A program made the position numbers and the translations under genes. The notes under the pieces were generated by a model. That model did no database searches. It saw only the letters and a list, made by a program, of their open reading frames with translations, and was not told the DNA's origin. This document shows, piece by piece, positions 40,401 through 41,347 of a stretch of DNA of 41,347 bases. Source of the stretch: an uncultured Actinomycetes bacterium (GTDB lineage: Bacteria; Actinomycetota; Actinomycetes; Mycobacteriales; Mycobacteriaceae). Position 1 is the stretch's first letter, and the number at the start of each line of letters is the position of its first letter. The stretch spans positions 1 through 41,347 of the forward strand of contig CAIRCP010000149.1 of assembly GCA_903877095.1 (NCBI GenBank), written 5' to 3'.

Positions 40401-41347
40401 CGCCGGCGTGACCGGTGGCGCCGGTGGCGCCGGTGGTGCGGGCGGCAAGGGCGGCTCGACCTCGGGTAATGGCGGTAACGGCGCCGCGGGCGGTATCGGC
40501 GCCGCCGGTGGTGCCGGTGGTGCCGGTGGTAAGGGCGCCGACGGCGCTGCCGCGACGGATGCGGCGGCGGTCACCAACGGCGGTAACGGCGGCAAGGGCG
40601 GCGTCGCCGGCAGCGGCGGCGTCGGTGGCGTCGGTGGCGCGGGCGGCACGGCGACCAAGGGGACGGACGGCAACAACGGCAACGGCGGCAATGGTGGCGT
40701 CGGCGGCGCCTCCGGCACTGCTGGCAACGGTGGTAACGGTGGCGCGCCGAGCGCGACGTTCCCCGACGGCGGTAACGGCGGTAACGGTGGCGATCCGGGT
40801 GCGTCAGGCACCGGCGGCGCCGGTGGCGCTGCGGGCACCGGCGGTAAGGCCGGAACGGGTACCGCGGGCACCGCCGGCGCCAATGGCGCGGCGGCGACCA
40901 CGGGCGGTAACGGTGGTGACGGTGCGGCGGGCTTCACCGCGACGGTCGCCGGCGGTGTTGGTGGTAAGGGCGGCGCTGGTGGTGACGGCGGAGCTGTCGG
41001 CAACGGTGGTGCCGGTGGTGTCGGTGGTAACGGTGCGGCGGGTACCAGTGGCACTGATGGTGCTGCGGGCGTCGCGCCGGGTGGCAACGGTGGCGATGGA
41101 ACGGTCGGCCTGGCTGGTGGCGCTGGTGGCGCCGGTGGCGCGGGCGGCAAGGGCGGCGCGACCTCGGGTAACGGCGGCGCCGGCGGCGCCGGTGGTGTCG
41201 GTGCGCTGGGCGGCAACGGCGGTTCCGGTGGTGTCGGTGCGGTGGGCGCGGATGCGACCGGCGCGGCGGCGGCGGGCGCGGGTGGTAACGGCGGCAGCGG
41301 CGCTGCCGCGGGTGCCGGTGGCGCTGGTGGTGTCGGCGGCAACGGCG
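37444..41347 (+). CDS. Secreted PGRS-domain protein lacking a PE domain (open at the window end)
   Basis: At least 1301 codons in one frame with no stop before the window edge. Residues 1-45 are polar and basic. Residues 48-74 form a signal-like helix (YVGRVGALAVAFGVGAGMLV, then MPGVAQA) with a likely signal-peptidase site after A74 (AQA-D). Residues 75-300 are a Ser/Pro/Ala-rich linker containing PKNEA repeats (164-181). Around 345-395 lies a short domain (IFIGNGTADNPNGGLLIGNG, CNQGVACIGG with C380 and C386) like the start of PE_PGRS repeat regions. From about 392 onward it is almost entirely GGxGG repeats (GGAGGNGG type). There is no PE or PPE domain, so export is probably by Sec rather than type VII. 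Surface location is inferred. Confidence 0.85.
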   Translation, partial: MNPNSSFDSTQPSAAAEGRNRNAQGRHRLPRQIEVEQRTPLLHGMSGYVGRVGALAVAFGVGAGMLVMPGVAQADTSGSGGSTGSSDTAGRGSSESTSSSSTGHRGPRSTQAPASDSDAAPARGSNESAPEVDVPDVPAETPRGGGASPVVDAPTADAPAADAPKNEAPKNEAPKNEAPKNNSAPAVTPSREVQAPSVVNDAPVSDTPKVVNDAPASSAPAASAPAPQVIEVAPVRGRSAEAESAGGSAATPAKSETPVMTAAPQSAPSRGLSGGVLAWLGAGADGGAPAAAPLLWTVAAYTRRETPGSAATTKPAASTTTGEPGPGATPMLPTPVGKATAKATDPLADILRIFIGNGTADNPNGGLLIGNGFSWDATTCNQGVACIGGQAGFLYGNGGNGWNGGKGGSSFTIGDGGAGGAGLAGVNGGAGGVGGLAGLLWGNGGAGGSGASSTTGIGGDGGQGGNSGAFTAIFGKGGAGGNGGDGTTAGGKGGAGGTGALIFGAGGAGGNGGASSADGGVGGAGGVGGDSGFLALAGFPPNPGIGFGGNGGNGGDATGQNATGGVGGKGGDTGFLSFVNNAGNGGNGGAATNVGSVGGNGGDGGVTGVLSHFGDGGQGGNGGTGYQQGGNAGNGGHGAIYADGGGNGGNGGDAVGAGGNGGNGGNGGGVGNVAGETWRNFWGSGGDGGNGGSALGPTVAGVAGGNGGKGGDGGENSWYIPVSPDNGWGPSEDNGTGAGGKGGNGADGGLGAVGGNGGDGGNGSNGSIVFGSKYGGGPAGGDGGLGGNGGGGVAGTNGADSTGFNDNNGNGYDGGLGGAGAAGGNGGKGGNAGKGMDWFVTPTIGQAGNGGNAGQGGAAGAGGNGGKGFAGDAAHPDGGNGGNGGNPGTGGPGGIGGKAGEGTNGVDGLNGNAGTVATSGGNGGDGAAGFNATTPGATGGKGGFGGNGGAVGNGGNGGIGGNGAAGTAGTAGADGTFPSGNGADGGAGVTGGAGGAGGAGGKGGSTSGNGGNGAAGGIGAAGGAGGAGGKGADGAAATDAAAVTNGGNGGKGGVAGSGGVGGVGGAGGTATKGTDGNNGNGGNGGVGGASGTAGNGGNGGAPSATFPDGGNGGNGGDPGASGTGGAGGAAGTGGKAGTGTAGTAGANGAAATTGGNGGDGAAGFTATVAGGVGGKGGAGGDGGAVGNGGAGGVGGNGAAGTSGTDGAAGVAPGGNGGDGTVGLAGGAGGAGGAGGKGGATSGNGGAGGAGGVGALGGNGGSGGVGAVGADATGAAAAGAGGNGGSGAAAGAGGAGGVGGNG
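40060..41347 (+). repeat. Long-period (702-bp, 234-residue) duplication in the PGRS region
   Basis: GGNGGDGAAGF occurs at 40201 and again at 40903. AGGAGGKGG followed by TSGNGG occurs around 40447 and again around 41149. Both are spaced exactly 702 bp. PDGGNGGNGG also recurs (40069 and 40762), shifted by 9 bp through an indel. The second copy is cut by the window end. Confidence 0.75.

Noticed and set aside
38368..41342. Long Pro- or Ala-rich minus-strand frames opposite the PGRS gene
   Set aside because: GGC/GGT repeats read on the other strand give Pro/Ala/Leu repeats automatically. The plus-strand frame has a start, ribosome binding site and signal sequence; these do not.

Overview
The window is high-GC DNA from a mycobacterium. 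Between about 10 and 37 kb its gene order largely follows the Mycobacterium tuberculosis segment priA–fmt–rsmB–rpe–ribD–P55–lprG–ribC–ribA2–ribH–uvrC–rapZ–yvcK–whiA–gap–pgk–tpi–secG, as I recall that order. Many starts sit 6-8 bp behind a TANNNT box with no Shine-Dalgarno, as on mycobacterial leaderless mRNAs. The window ends in a PGRS-type glycine-rich protein. The extra genes and the PE-less PGRS protein point to a non-tuberculous, probably environmental, species. I cannot name the species.

0-2.7 kb: accessory island. It starts with the N-terminus of a DUF222/HNH-type protein on the minus strand. Next comes what looks like the wreck of a type I restriction-modification locus: 25 codons of an hsdR start, about 38 codons of an hsdS tail, an intact GIY-YIG/DUF4357 protein coupled to that tail, a vapBC-like toxin-antitoxin pair with a palindromic operator, and the C-terminal half of an hsdM.

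2.7-10.2 kb: HAD phosphatase, a helicase-dead actinobacterial PriA, a DUF4239 membrane protein, a PLP group II decarboxylase, and a DUF2207-LemA membrane pair.

10.2-25.4 kb: formyl-Met-tRNA and rRNA modification (fmt, rsmB), rpe and the riboflavin pathway (ribD, riboflavin synthase, ribBA, ribH) interleaved with other genes. A GT2 glycosyltransferase lies between rsmB and rpe. Four genes (ABC ATPase fused to a cyclic-nucleotide-binding domain, FtsX-like permease, APC permease, universal stress protein) lie between ribD and the lprG-P55 lipid-export operon.

25.4-27.5 kb: a small unfamiliar island. A membrane protein and a protein with a Phd/YefM-like N-terminus diverge from a 34-bp palindrome.

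27.5-37.1 kb: uvrC-rapZ-yvcK-whiA (overlapping or nearly so), an MpaB-type oxygenase, then the glycolytic run gap-pgk-tpiA and secG.

37.1-41.3 kb: a 346-bp intergenic region, then a very large secreted PGRS protein without a PE domain, open to the window end.

Five copies of an imperfect ~55-bp palindrome lie just after stop codons of plus-strand genes. They look like a dispersed terminator/REP-like family.
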